Shown: positions 63,870-64,000 of the stretch, in pieces
Layout: each line of letters opens with the position of its first letter
Numbering within the stretch: position 1 is the stretch's first letter
Source of the DNA: Portunus trituberculatus
Lineage: Eukaryota > Arthropoda > Malacostraca > Decapoda > Portunidae
Length of the DNA: 64,000 nucleotides
Direction of reading: 5' to 3'
NCBI RefSeq assembly: GCF_017591435.1
Contig: NC_059293.1
Location: forward strand, 22,131,089 to 22,195,088
The notes under the pieces: model-generated
Database searches by the model: none
What the model saw: only the letters and a program-made list of their open reading frames with translations
What the model was told of the DNA's origin: nothing
Made by a program: the position numbers and the translations under genes

Positions 63870-64000
63870 TGGATTTACAAACACTTTACTGTCTCACCAT
63901 GACGTATTTTCAGAACCCAGAGAAGTAACAAACCAGGTTCTCAAGACTGCTTCTCCTCTTAATCATCTAGCAACCTAGTTAATCTGTCCCTGGAGCTCTA
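63870..64000 (+). repeat. Dispersed ~130 bp repeat, copy at window edge
   Basis: Order of phrases: GTCTCACCATGACGTATTTTCAG, CCAGGTTCTCAAGACTG, CTTCTCCTCTTAATCAT and GTTAATCTGTCCCTGGA. It continues past the window end. Confidence 0.65.

Overview
The window is arthropod nuclear DNA, most likely from a decapod crustacean and probably a crab. The evidence is split genes with GT-AG introns, very dense di- and trinucleotide microsatellites, many CR1/L2-like non-LTR retrotransposon copies, a tRNA-derived SINE and TTAA-flanked MITEs. The species call is inference. There are no bacterial-style operons, CRISPR arrays or viral genes.

Layout: 1-11.7 kb has no gene I can support; it is microsatellites, minisatellites, two piggyBac-like MITE copies and members of a dispersed ~130 bp repeat. 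At 11.7-18.65 kb (+) lies a hairy/Enhancer-of-split (HES) bHLH-Orange repressor: TATA-containing flank, three coding exons, a C-terminal WRPW motif and a probable long 3' UTR with several K-box motifs. From 18.7 to 25.6 kb is repeat-rich DNA with a ~500 bp inverted duplication. U2AF1 (small U2AF splicing subunit) occupies 25.8-32.8 kb (+) in seven exons that add up exactly to 246 codons. An APMAP-type (strictosidine-synthase-like) membrane protein occupies 36.2-39.2 kb (-) in seven exons (488 codons), with an acidic tail ending in KDEL. U2AF1 and APMAP are convergent.

40-47.4 kb is gene-poor, with local tandem duplications, an ACGTA-rich block and a LINE fragment. 47.4-54.8 kb is a nested transposon cluster: the two ends of a hAT-like element enclose three head-to-tail, 5'-truncated LINEs separated by (AC)n/(AT)n arrays. 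55.3-60.8 kb holds three copies of a second LINE family, two of them forming an inverted pair. A THAP zinc-finger exon at 60.97 kb is half-duplicated into a TA-centred fold-back palindrome. The right end has a tRNA-Val-like SINE and long (AG)n tracts.

The three host genes are unrelated in function (Notch-type transcriptional repression, 3' splice-site recognition, membrane/luminal hydrolase-like protein). The most unusual signal is in the LINE copy at 58.6-60.8 kb. Its last ~280 bases carry 27 A-to-G differences and only one other substitution relative to its inverted partner, while the coding part is essentially identical. A third copy polarises 26 of the 27 as A-to-G in this copy, which resembles ADAR-type editing fixed by retrotransposition. 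All alignments were made by eye.
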